Origin: JAHJHG01 sp964463425
GTDB lineage: Bacteria; Patescibacteriota; Microgenomatia; UBA8517
Direction: 5' to 3'
Length of the DNA: 5,359 nt
NCBI GenBank assembly: GCA_964463425.1
Contig: CAYXBV010000017.1
Span: 1 to 5,359, forward strand
The position numbers and the translations under genes are program-made. This document shows, one piece after another, positions 1 to 5,359 of this stretch. The stretch's first letter is position 1; each line of letters opens with the position of its first letter. Under the pieces are notes generated by a model. The model ran no database searches. It was not told where the DNA came from and saw nothing but the letters and a program-made list of their open reading frames with translations.

Positions 1-49
1 ACCATCCTAAGTATCTTTTCCAGAAATCTCGGTCATATTACTATTAATT

Positions 50-123
50 TGGCTGCGGGACAGGGATTTGAACCCCAATCTCTGCTTCCAGAGAGCAGCG
101 TGCTACCATTACACCATCCCGCA
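50..123 (-). tRNA. tRNA-Gln (anticodon CUG), CCA encoded
   Basis: The minus strand folds into a complete 74-nt cloverleaf. It has a 7-bp acceptor stem (117-123 with 54-60), a 4-bp D stem with a GG-containing loop, a 5-bp anticodon stem (CTGCT/AGCAG) with a 7-nt loop, a 4-nt variable region and a 5-bp T stem with loop TTCAAAT. The T stem contains G.U wobbles. The anticodon at 91-89 reads CUG, which decodes CAG as glutamine. The discriminator is G, followed by a genomically encoded CCA (52-50). The first acceptor pair is U1-A72, typical of bacterial tRNA-Gln and known as a recognition element for the GatCAB amidotransferase. Fold and anticodon are seen directly. How the tRNA is charged in this organism is inference. 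No terminator is visible in the 49 bases left downstream. Confidence 0.96.
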
Positions 124-135
124 TTGAAGAGTCCT

Positions 136-164
136 ATTATACCAAAGATGGGGCTATTTCTTAA
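136..164 (-). promoter_or_regulatory. Promoter of tRNA-Gln (extended -10)
   Basis: On the minus strand a perfect TATAAT (141-136) is preceded by TGG (144-142), giving an extended -10 motif TGnTATAAT. A weak -35, TTAAGA (164-159), sits 17 bases upstream and overlaps the last codons of the DUF4258-like gene. The predicted transcription start near 129 is a few bases ahead of the mature tRNA 5' end at 123, as expected for a dedicated tRNA promoter. The motif is seen directly; activity is inferred. Confidence 0.7.
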
Positions 165-459
165 AAATTCTTTTCCAAACTAATTTTAAGAGTGAATCAG
201 GTTTCTTCGTGTTTTTAAAAGTTTGCCTTGACCAGACGGAAAGAATTATCCATTCATTCTTTTCATTCTGTTTAGCAACAACTTCAATTTTTTGATTTCC
301 GTATGTTTTGTAATATATCCAAGCACCTTTTGATTCTGCGTACTTTGATTGTTCCGGGCGCCTAAAAGTTGCCCATGCATCTCCTTGAGAAATATTTCTT
401 TCTTTTAGTCTTTGCAGTGCGTGATTGGTCCAAATAACGCCACCAAAATTTCTCTCCAT
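154..459 (-). CDS. DUF4258-like small protein (possible toxin-like fold)
   Basis: This is a 101-aa basic protein. Its N-terminal part carries the pattern H13-A-x-x-R17-x-x-x-R21-x-I23-S. A beta-rich middle follows (WIYYKTYGNQKIEVVAK) and then the strand WIILSVW (70-76). This order, with His and Arg near the N-terminus followed by strands ending in a 'vvak...iilsvw' hairpin, matches my memory of DUF4258 proteins, which are small single-domain proteins sometimes compared with RelE/BrnT-type toxins. The C-terminus is Lys/Trp-rich. The start is ATG at 459, only 6 bases after a TATACT -10 element, so the mRNA may be leaderless. No antitoxin-like partner is adjacent: upstream lies the 108-aa protein, 35 bases away, and downstream the tRNA. 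Family assignment is moderately sure; toxin activity is not shown. A plain hypothetical protein is the alternative. Confidence 0.75.
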   Translation of the reverse strand: MERNFGGVIWTNHALQRLKERNISQGDAWATFRRPEQSKYAESKGAWIYYKTYGNQKIEVVAKQNEKNEWIILSVWSRQTFKNTKKPDSLLKLVWKRIFKK

Positions 460-465
460 ATCTTG

Positions 466-474
466 AGTATATCA
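466..474 (-). promoter_or_regulatory. Extended -10 promoter, DUF4258-like gene
   Basis: The minus strand reads TGATATACT, an extended -10 (TG, one base, TATACT) at 474-466. No convincing -35 is present 16-18 bases upstream, where the sequence is only A/T-rich. Six bases separate the -10 from the ATG at 459, so transcription would begin at or next to the start codon. A 5-bp inverted repeat (GAGTA at 465-469, TACTC at 479-483) overlaps the element but is too short to call an operator. Confidence 0.45.
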
Positions 475-494
475 GCACTACTCTCGAAAAATAA

Positions 495-821
495 TTATTC
501 TCTTTCTTGAAGATCTTTTAACAGTTCCGAAGCCAAGCCGCCTATTTCTTGTTTAATTAACTCTTCAATGTTTTCTTTAATTCTTTCTTTTAAATAGTCC
601 ATTAAATTCAAGCTGTGTGGAGCTTCATGAAACATTCCTAAAAACTCCTTGTGATTATCTTTTGGCAGATTATCTAAAACACATGCCAACACTCTGTGGT
701 GAATAATATCATCAACCAGTTGCCACAACTCTTCTCTTTCTTCTTGCGTTTGAGCAATCTTTTTAATTTTTTTCTCAATATCGTCAAGAACTATTAAATG
801 ATCGTAATATACTTTGCTCAT
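495..821 (-). CDS. Conserved acidic hypothetical protein, 108 aa
   Basis: This is a 108-aa, highly charged and almost certainly all-helical cytoplasmic protein with no signal or membrane segment. It opens with MSKVYYDHLIVLDDIE. Helical stretches with many E/K residues follow (about 12-34 and 74-106), and a central HH-containing segment (DDIIHHRVLACVLDNLP, about 37-53) leads to a loop with HEAPHS (65-70). I recognise it only as the kind of short protein common in Patescibacteria genomes; a relation to DUF5663 is possible but not established. Its ATG (821-819) overlaps the TGA of the preceding gene (820-818) as ATGA, so translation is probably coupled to the DPBB protein and it is likely the last gene of the gltX cluster. 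A purine-rich GGAAGGGG lies about 13 bases or more upstream of the ATG, a poor Shine-Dalgarno distance. The stop is at 497-495. No function can be assigned. Confidence 0.85.
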   Translation of the reverse strand: MSKVYYDHLIVLDDIEKKIKKIAQTQEEREELWQLVDDIIHHRVLACVLDNLPKDNHKEFLGMFHEAPHSLNLMDYLKERIKENIEELIKQEIGGLASELLKDLQERE

Positions 822-1783
822 ATTTCGTGTAATGCCCCTTCCGGCAAGTTTAATTTATTATATTCCACTGGGCCGAGTGGCACATTGTTTTCTGGATCGT
901 CAACAAAAAACAAAATAACAGGGCCCTTCTTATACCTTGGACCACCGAGATAGTCCATTACCTCAGGACTGCCCCCGAAGTGCTTCCCTGTCCATGCAGC
1001 GGGCCCAGAATCAGCAATAGAAGCAACAACAGCATTTCCATTATCAGTATTAACAATTAATACTTTCCTGTATTTATACCAATCTCTTAAATATGGCTGT
1101 CGTGTGTTCCAATCGGGTAAATATAGTGTTTGAACAACGGCGTACCACCTCTCTGTTTCCTCTAAATCGGGAGTAAACGCAGTCTTTGATTGCGCAAAAT
1201 AACCCCAAGCACCAAGACCAGGGGCAATTCCTTCTGTAAGAACATCTCCGGAACCGTGATTAATCAAGACATCTCCGGGATATCTTCTTAAATGTTGTTC
1301 AGCACCAATACGACCAAAAGTAGTATTCAAGTGTTCGCCTTCTAAAGTCGCCCTAGCATTGACACCCAATATATTCTGAAAAAGTTGCTCTAAAAATTTT
1401 TCTTCTGACCTGGTTAATGACCTTATTTCATTTGGCAACACTGATGCCAAAGTATCTACTAATAATTTTTGTGGTGTATCAACACCCTCTACTCTCCCCT
1501 GATCCTTAAGTTTTTCTATTATTTCATTGGGGGCAGGCAGTATCTGAGCATCACCAGGAGGAGTCAGAAGAATGGTTCCTGTTATCGCCCCTGCTCCGAT
1601 TATCTTGGCTGAGTGTTTTCTAACATCCTCTAATTGAACTCCCTTTTCTTTTAAGAACTTTTCTACATCTGGATACTTTTCTGAGAATTTATTCTTTGCT
1701 TCTAAGTGTTTGAGTTTTAATCTTTGTCGCAGAACTTCAGAGGATACATTTTTCTTTTTTTTCTTGGCGGCAGTTTTGACCAT
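818..1783 (-). CDS. Membrane-anchored protein with RlpA-like DPBB domain
   Basis: A 321-aa protein of unknown specific role. Residues 1-60 are very basic (KKKKK at 7-11) and helical. A short hydrophobic stretch, IIGAGAITGTILLT (61-74), then suggests a single membrane anchor or signal-anchor with the rest outside. A helical region follows (about 85-140). A conserved-looking segment (150-200) contains GRIGAEQHLRRYPGD and APGLGAWGYF. The C-terminal part (about 238-295) reads VLIVNTDNGNAVVASIADSGP followed by TGK..GGSPEVMDYLGG and then VILFFVDD. That resembles the double-psi beta-barrel of RlpA lytic transglycosylases and expansins (family pattern: strand, T/N-x-x-N-G, V-x-D-x-G-P, G-x-x-x-x-x-S-x-x-x-x-x-L). 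The domain resemblance is by eye, and enzymatic activity is not shown. The longer reading from TTG at 1795 would overlap the end of gltX. I prefer ATG at 1783, one base after the gltX stop, although neither has a clear Shine-Dalgarno. The gene ends in an ATGA overlap with the 108-aa protein. Confidence 0.85.
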   Translation of the reverse strand: MVKTAAKKKKKNVSSEVLRQRLKLKHLEAKNKFSEKYPDVEKFLKEKGVQLEDVRKHSAKIIGAGAITGTILLTPPGDAQILPAPNEIIEKLKDQGRVEGVDTPQKLLVDTLASVLPNEIRSLTRSEEKFLEQLFQNILGVNARATLEGEHLNTTFGRIGAEQHLRRYPGDVLINHGSGDVLTEGIAPGLGAWGYFAQSKTAFTPDLEETERWYAVVQTLYLPDWNTRQPYLRDWYKYRKVLIVNTDNGNAVVASIADSGPAAWTGKHFGGSPEVMDYLGGPRYKKGPVILFFVDDPENNVPLGPVEYNKLNLPEGALHEI

Positions 1784-1784
1784 G

Positions 1785-3229
1785 TTATTTAGCAAAAGGT
1801 TTCAACCTACTCAATGTTTTCTCTTTTCCGAGAATGATAATTGAATCATTAATCGGTGGAGTAAATTTCTTACCAGTAATAGCAATTCTTAAGTCCATGA
1901 AGAAATCTCCCGTTTTAAAGTTGTTCTTTTCAATATTTGATAATAACTCCTTATCCACAGCTTCTTTGTTCCATTCCTTTATTTCGTCTAATACCTTAAT
2001 AGCCATACTTATGTGTTTCTTGTAATTTTCTCCGAATAATTTTTTGTTTACTTCGGGTTCCTTAAAGAAAAACCCCGCCAAGGTCTCAAACTCAGAAAAT
2101 GTTTTGATTCTTTCTTTAATAAGAGGTATTACTTCTGCAATCTTCTCCTTAGAGTATTTTTTCTTAAAAAACTTAGCCACTTTGTCAGCAAATTCTGAAT
2201 CACTTAATTTTCTTAAGTATTCTCCATTAATCCAATCCAATTTGTCTTTATCAAAAATCGGCCCTGCTTTTCTGACTCTTTCTAAACTAAAAGCCTCAAC
2301 AAACTCACTTAATGAAAAAATCTCTTTTTCTTCTGGGTGAGACCAACCCAAAAGACACAAGAAGTTTACAAATGCCTCGGGTAAGTAGCCTTCTTTTTGA
2401 TAAATTCTCAAATCAACGGGGTCGTTTCTTTTAGAAAGCTTCTTTCTTTCTTTGTTTCTAAGTGTAGGTAGATGTGCAAACCTAGGTGCTTTTTCGTTTA
2501 AGGCTTTGTATATGGCAAGCTGTCTTGGTGTGTTGGAGATATGCTCTTCTCCTCGAATGACGTGAGTTATGTTCATTGAGAGATCGTCAATAACCACCGC
2601 AAAGTTATAAGTAGGGAATCCGTCGGACTTCATAATAACGAAGTCTGTCACCTCACCGCCCGGGAAATTGATATCACCTCTGACAATATCTTTCCATCCA
2701 ATATCTTCTCCTGGATTTTTAAATCTAACGGCTCCATCATCCTTATAAGCTTTTCCTTCTTCTAAAAGTTTTTCTACTTTTTCCTTGTATGTTTCTAGTC
2801 TCTCTGATTGTTTATAGGGCNNNNNNNNNNNNNNNNNNNNNNNNNNNNNNNNNNNNNNNNNNNNNNNNNNNNNNNNNNNNNNNNNNNNNNNNNNNNNNNN
2901 NNNNNNNNNNNNNNNNNNNNAAGTTTTTCTACTTTTTCCTTGTATGTTTCTAGTCTCTCTGATTGTTTATAGGGCTCATATTTCCCACCTTTGTCAGGAC
3001 CTTCATCCCAAGTAAAACCCAACCAAGTAAAACCATCATAAATTGCTTGTTCTGCTCCCTCAACATGTCGTTTTGCATCGGTGTCTTCAAGTCTAACAAT
3101 AAAACTGCCACTCATATTTTTTGCAAAAGCATAATTAAATAAGGCCGCATATGCCGTTCCCACATGAGCAAACCCCGTTGGAGATGGAGCAATCCTAACT
3201 CTTACATTTTTACTCTCAGAAGCCGTCAT
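1785..3229 (-). CDS. gltX: Glutamate--tRNA ligase, interrupted only by an assembly gap
   Basis: This class I aminoacyl-tRNA synthetase attaches glutamate to tRNA-Glu and, in organisms without GlnRS, also to tRNA-Gln before amidation. The N-terminal part (3229-2921) has the HIGH-box region APSPTGFAHVGTAYAAL and the RLEDTD motif. The C-terminal part has SDGFPTYNF, ITHVIRGEEHISNTPRQ, the KMSKS-type motif KKLSKR and a helical anticodon-binding region ending SRLKPFAK. A 100-N gap (2821-2920) lies between two copies of the same 55 bases. Collapsing the copies gives one open frame of 429 aa (103 + 326 residues), with HVGT at 22-25 and KLSKR at 212-216. The usual length is about 465-490. The deficit matches loss of the Cys-containing insertion that normally follows 'GKAY': here GKAY runs directly into KDDGAVRF, within sequence lying left of the gap. 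The start is ATG at 3229-3227, with a GGTGG 15 bases upstream as a distant ribosome site. It is the first gene of a likely three-gene operon. Confidence 0.96.
2766..2820. repeat. Left copy of 55-bp duplication at gap
   Basis: These 55 bases are identical, in the same orientation, to 2921-2975 and end exactly at the run of N. Both copies encode the same gltX segment (PYKQSERLETYKEKVEKL on the minus strand). An exact 55-base match ending at both gap edges is what two contigs sharing a de Bruijn k-mer look like, so this is judged an assembly artefact and not a biological repeat. Confidence 0.95.
2821..2920. other. Scaffold gap of 100 N
   Basis: Exactly 100 undetermined bases, a conventional filler for a gap of unknown size. 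The identical flanks imply that the true gap length is negative (a 55-base overlap), and the reading frame of gltX is restored only when the flanks are merged. Confidence 0.98.
2921..2975. repeat. Right copy of 55-bp duplication at gap
   Basis: Identical to 2766-2820 and begins at the first base after the N run. The offset between the copies is 155 bases, which puts the two halves of gltX in different frames in the sequence as given. Removing one copy and the N restores the frame. Confidence 0.95.
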
Positions 3230-3234
3230 GGTAA

Positions 3235-3264
3235 TTGAATTCTACCACCTACAAAGTCTATACT
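3235..3264 (+). promoter_or_regulatory. Candidate promoter for the 348-aa protein
   Basis: On the plus strand TTGAAT (3235-3240) and TATACT (3259-3264) are separated by 18 bases. They match four and five of six consensus positions. The predicted start near 3271 leaves a leader of about 37 bases before the ATG at 3308. The -10 overlaps the candidate -10 of the opposite gltX promoter, so the two divergent promoters could not easily be occupied together. Confidence 0.45.
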
Positions 3265-3285
3265 CAAAGGAGCCTAGTAAGTAAA
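3257..3285 (-). promoter_or_regulatory. Candidate gltX operon promoter
   Basis: On the minus strand TTTACT (3285-3280) and TATAGA (3262-3257) are separated by 17 bases. Each matches four of six consensus positions. The predicted start near 3250 would give a leader of about 20 bases before the gltX ATG at 3229. The match is weak and rests mainly on spacing and position. Confidence 0.35.
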
Positions 3286-3307
3286 AATCACTAGAAGTAA
3301 TCTAAAA

Positions 3308-4354
3308 ATGGCCTCTCTGACTCAAACTGCAATAACAACAAGAAAGATAATAAGATACAGTCTCTATGGGTTAATAGCTTTAATTATTGGCCGAATGGCC
3401 CTTTCAACTGGAATTAGTGTCTATCGACACTTCTACCCAGAGCCTCCCCCACCACCAACCGTTTCCTTTGGAAAATTACCTGAATTACCATTCCCAGAAA
3501 GCAGTCTTGCCGGAGACCCAACTTACACTCTAGAAACCCCTGAGGGAGGGGTTCCTGTTTTACTCACTCAAGCAAAAGTCTATTTCATGCCCAAACCAGT
3601 TCAAACCCAATTAAATCTTGAGCTTGCTAAAGACAAAGCAACTGATCTTGGTTTTATGCCCAACGGAGAACAGGTCTCTCCCACTCTTTACCGCTTCCAG
3701 CATCAAAAAGCACCATCAAATCTAGATATGAATATTATTAATGGTATTTTCTCTATTAGTTACGATCTGTCCAAAGACTCGTCGCCTTTAGAAAAAAGGC
3801 CGCCAGCTCCAGAAATTGCCGCTTCCCAAATAAGATCGTATTTATCTTCGGCTAATCTTTTGCCTGATGATTTATCTGGACCAACCACCCATCAGTTTCT
3901 GAAAATAGAAGAGGGCAGTTTTGCTAACGCACTTTCTTTATCTGAAGCGGACTTGGTAAAAGTATATCTATTTAGAAAAAGTTATGACGATCTGCCAAGT
4001 CTAACTTCCAATCCAACCCAGGCTAACGCTTGGTTTATGGTTAGTGGAGCAAGAGAGCGAGAAAAACAATTTATCGCCTCAGAATTTCATTATTTCCCTG
4101 TTGATGAAGACAAATATGCAACCTATCCAATAAAACTTGCTGAAGCTGCATGGGAGGAATTAAAGGCAGGAAATGGTTTTATCGCTAATCAGGGAGTAAA
4201 TAATGAAAGCACAATTATTATCAGACGTATTTATTTAGCTTATTATGACGCAGGTATTTCAGCAGAATTCTACCAACCCATTATTGTTTTTGAAGGTGAT
4301 CGGGGCTTTTCTGCTTATATTTCAGCCATAACGAGTGATTATTACGGAGAATAA
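3308..4354 (+). CDS. Single-pass membrane-anchored protein, function unknown
   Basis: A 348-aa protein. A short basic N-terminus (TTRKIIRYS) precedes one transmembrane helix (about 18-38). A proline-rich stalk, YPEPPPPPT (43-51), then leads to a long soluble part, probably outside the cell. The juxtamembrane text 'VSFGKLPELPFPES' and the C-terminal segment with IYLAYYDAG, FYQPIIVFEGD and FSAYISAI look like conserved blocks. I associate this layout with an uncharacterised Patescibacteria family. The C-terminal 'YY..QPIIVFEG' block faintly recalls the extracellular sensor proteins YycH/YycI, but this is only a by-eye impression. The start is ATG at 3308: an in-frame TAA at 3278-3280 excludes longer versions, and only a weak AGAAG (3293-3297) precedes it. 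It is divergent from gltX and convergent with the carboxypeptidase, with 5 bases between the stops and no visible terminator. No function is assigned. Confidence 0.9.
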   Translation: MASLTQTAITTRKIIRYSLYGLIALIIGRMALSTGISVYRHFYPEPPPPPTVSFGKLPELPFPESSLAGDPTYTLETPEGGVPVLLTQAKVYFMPKPVQTQLNLELAKDKATDLGFMPNGEQVSPTLYRFQHQKAPSNLDMNIINGIFSISYDLSKDSSPLEKRPPAPEIAASQIRSYLSSANLLPDDLSGPTTHQFLKIEEGSFANALSLSEADLVKVYLFRKSYDDLPSLTSNPTQANAWFMVSGAREREKQFIASEFHYFPVDEDKYATYPIKLAEAAWEELKAGNGFIANQGVNNESTIIIRRIYLAYYDAGISAEFYQPIIVFEGDRGFSAYISAITSDYYGE

Positions 4355-4359
4355 TTGAA

Positions 4360-5301
4360 CTAAATTTGGCGATACTCTTCTAAGGAGAACTCTACTTCTT
4401 GCCACTCATAGTTTTCAAATATCCAACTGATCAACTCTTCTGTCTCCCCAAATCTGTCTTGACTTGAAAGAAGAACTATCATAATTCTTTTTCCATCTCT
4501 TTCGATATAGGTAACTAAATTTTCTCTAGCGTTTTCAGTCCAACCTGTTTTCACCCCTAAAACACCATCTACTTTTCCCAACAATTGATTAATATTTACA
4601 AGCCTGTGTTTTATCTTTCCATCAATACTGGCAACGTTTTTTTCTTTGATAGCGACCATTTCTCTAAATAATGACCTTTTCATTGCTACTTCTGCCACCC
4701 TAATCAAATCTCTGGCAGTTGAGTGATGGCCGTTGCCATCTAGACCAGAAGGGTTAGAAAAAGAAGTATTGTCTAAATGCAGTTGCCCTGCCTTTATGTT
4801 CATCGCCGATATAAACATGTCTCTACCCCCTGGATAATTAACAGCTAATTCTTCAGCAGCGTCATTGGCACTGTAAATCAATAAACCATACAGTAAATCC
4901 AAAACAGATATTTCTTCTCCTTGAACAAGACCCATCTTTTGTCCCTCAACACTGACTTTTCCTACCTTAATGATTGTGTCTGTCGGGTAATAATCCATCG
5001 CCACTAAGGCAGTCATTATTTTCGTTGTTGAAGCTGGTAGTAAAGCTTTTTCAGGGTTTTTCTCATAGAGAGCCGAACCGGCATCGAGATCAACCGCCAA
5101 AGCGGCTTGGGCCGAGAGAACAGGAAAACCAGACTCTTCAGACAAAACAGGTATTGGTGTAAAAGATTTTGAAATCGTTCTTCTTTGCTCTAGATATATT
5201 TCCTGCCCTTTAGAAATGGCTAGTGCGCTTGACGCCACAAAAACAAAAGTAAACAAAGACAGAAATAATAAGTTGCGCTTATCACCTAGAAGAAATTTCA
5301 T
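4360..5301 (-). CDS. dacA: D-alanyl-D-alanine carboxypeptidase, S11 (PBP5-like)
   Basis: This enzyme removes the terminal D-alanine from peptidoglycan stem peptides outside the membrane and so limits cross-linking. All three penicillin-binding motifs are present: S91-T-T-K94 in PASTTKIMTAL (nucleophile and general base), S144-A-N146 in YSANDAAEEL, and K251-T-G in GVKTGWT. An N-terminal hydrophobic segment (about 11-29, LLFLSLFTFVFVASSALA) follows a charged start and acts as a signal peptide or signal anchor. At 313 aa it is shorter than E. coli PBP5 (about 400 aa). It ends soon after the catalytic domain (ISWIFENYEWQEVEF), so it lacks the C-terminal beta domain and amphipathic anchor, and attachment may instead rely on an uncleaved N-terminal helix. 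The start is ATG at 5301, overlapping by ATGA the stop of the upstream gene, with no good Shine-Dalgarno. Family identity is firm; dacA versus dacF naming is arbitrary. Confidence 0.95.
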   Translation of the reverse strand: MKFLLGDKRNLLFLSLFTFVFVASSALAISKGQEIYLEQRRTISKSFTPIPVLSEESGFPVLSAQAALAVDLDAGSALYEKNPEKALLPASTTKIMTALVAMDYYPTDTIIKVGKVSVEGQKMGLVQGEEISVLDLLYGLLIYSANDAAEELAVNYPGGRDMFISAMNIKAGQLHLDNTSFSNPSGLDGNGHHSTARDLIRVAEVAMKRSLFREMVAIKEKNVASIDGKIKHRLVNINQLLGKVDGVLGVKTGWTENARENLVTYIERDGKRIMIVLLSSQDRFGETEELISWIFENYEWQEVEFSLEEYRQI

Positions 5302-5359
5302 TTTTTCTTATCACGGCTTTCGTTCACCTTGATTCCCAGCTCCTTTAATTGTTCTTCGC
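5298..5359 (-). CDS. C-terminal end of an upstream gene (partial)
   Basis: The minus strand entering from the right edge stays open in one frame for 19 codons (EEQLKELGIKVNESRDKKK) and stops with TGA at 5300-5298, forming an ATGA overlap with the carboxypeptidase start. The other two minus frames are stopped in this stretch. The charged, lysine-rich tail is typical of a protein C-terminus, and the 4-base overlap matches the operon style elsewhere in the window. The piece is too short to identify the product. Confidence 0.6.
   Translation of the reverse strand, partial: EEQLKELGIKVNESRDKKK

Noticed and set aside
1..49. Possible gene end or terminator downstream of the tRNA
   Set aside because: One plus frame ends in TAA near 47, but about 15 codons without recognisable content cannot be supported; no stem-loop with T-run is visible.
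465..483. Inverted repeat GAGTA/TACTC as operator or terminator
   Set aside because: Arms of 5 bp with a 9-base loop and no T-run are expected by chance in A+T-rich DNA.
818..1795. TTG start at 1795 for the DPBB protein
   Set aside because: It would overlap the gltX end and adds only four residues; the ATG at 1783 immediately after the gltX stop is more natural, although not proven.
1834..2340. Plus-strand open frames of 63 and 98 codons inside gltX
   Set aside because: They lie wholly opposite the conserved C-terminal half of gltX, have low-complexity Ser/Leu/Phe/Lys composition and no start signals; they are shadows of the real gene.
1785..2651. Separate short gene starting at 2651
   Set aside because: The supposed start is an internal GTG (Val142 of the merged GltX), and the frame continues upstream to the gap; it is the C-terminal two-thirds of gltX.
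2766..2975. Biological direct repeat or mobile-element target duplication
   Set aside because: The copies end exactly at both edges of a 100-N filler and encode the same gltX residues; an assembly overlap explains this fully.
4352..4382. Bidirectional terminator between the convergent genes
   Set aside because: Only 5 bases separate the stops, and no GC-rich hairpin with a T-run is visible around them.
4974..5162. Plus-strand open frame of 62 codons
   Set aside because: It lies opposite the catalytic Ser-x-x-Lys region of the carboxypeptidase and has no recognisable protein features.
818..5301. Recoding of TGA (code 25) as in some CPR lineages
   Set aside because: TGA is used as the stop of the DPBB gene and of the partial gene at the right edge, in sensible ATGA junctions, and no in-frame TGA is needed to extend any gene.

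Overview
The window looks like a fragment of a Candidate Phyla Radiation (Patescibacteria) genome, most likely of the Microgenomates group. This is an inference from protein style: a short GltX, a small D,D-carboxypeptidase, and several membrane-anchored or small hypothetical proteins of a kind I associate with that lineage. Other hints are A+T-rich DNA, tightly packed genes with 1- or 4-base junctions, few clear Shine-Dalgarno sites, and TGA used as a normal stop (so not the code-25 lineages). The exact taxon cannot be fixed from the sequence.

Layout. A tRNA-Gln(CUG) lies on the minus strand at 50-123, with encoded CCA and its own extended -10 promoter. Upstream of it, also on the minus strand, is a 101-aa DUF4258-like protein (154-459). 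Before that comes a tight minus-strand cluster read right to left: gltX (3229 to 1785), a 321-aa anchored protein with an RlpA-like double-psi beta-barrel domain (1783 to 818), and a 108-aa acidic hypothetical protein (821 to 495). The gltX/DPBB junction has one base between stop and start, and the next junction is an ATGA overlap, so these three probably form one operon. A single plus-strand gene follows (3308-4354), a membrane-anchored protein of unknown function transcribed divergently from gltX. It meets tail-to-tail, with 5 bases between, a minus-strand D-alanyl-D-alanine carboxypeptidase (5301 to 4360). The carboxypeptidase start overlaps by ATGA the end of another gene that enters from beyond the right edge.

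Assembly. gltX is interrupted by exactly 100 N (2821-2920). The two flanks carry the same 55 bases, the signature of two contigs that share a k-mer overlap and were wrongly spaced. Merging the copies restores one uninterrupted 429-codon gltX. The apparent break is therefore an artefact, not a pseudogene.

How the genes relate. tRNA-Gln and GluRS are probably functionally linked through the indirect Glu-tRNA-Gln amidation route, but this depends on whether the genome lacks glnS, which cannot be seen here. The carboxypeptidase and the DPBB protein both point to peptidoglycan work at the cell surface. No mobile element, CRISPR array or defence system was found. The most noteworthy points are the missing zinc-type subdomain in GltX, the unusual anchored DPBB protein, and a predicted leaderless transcript for the DUF4258-like gene.
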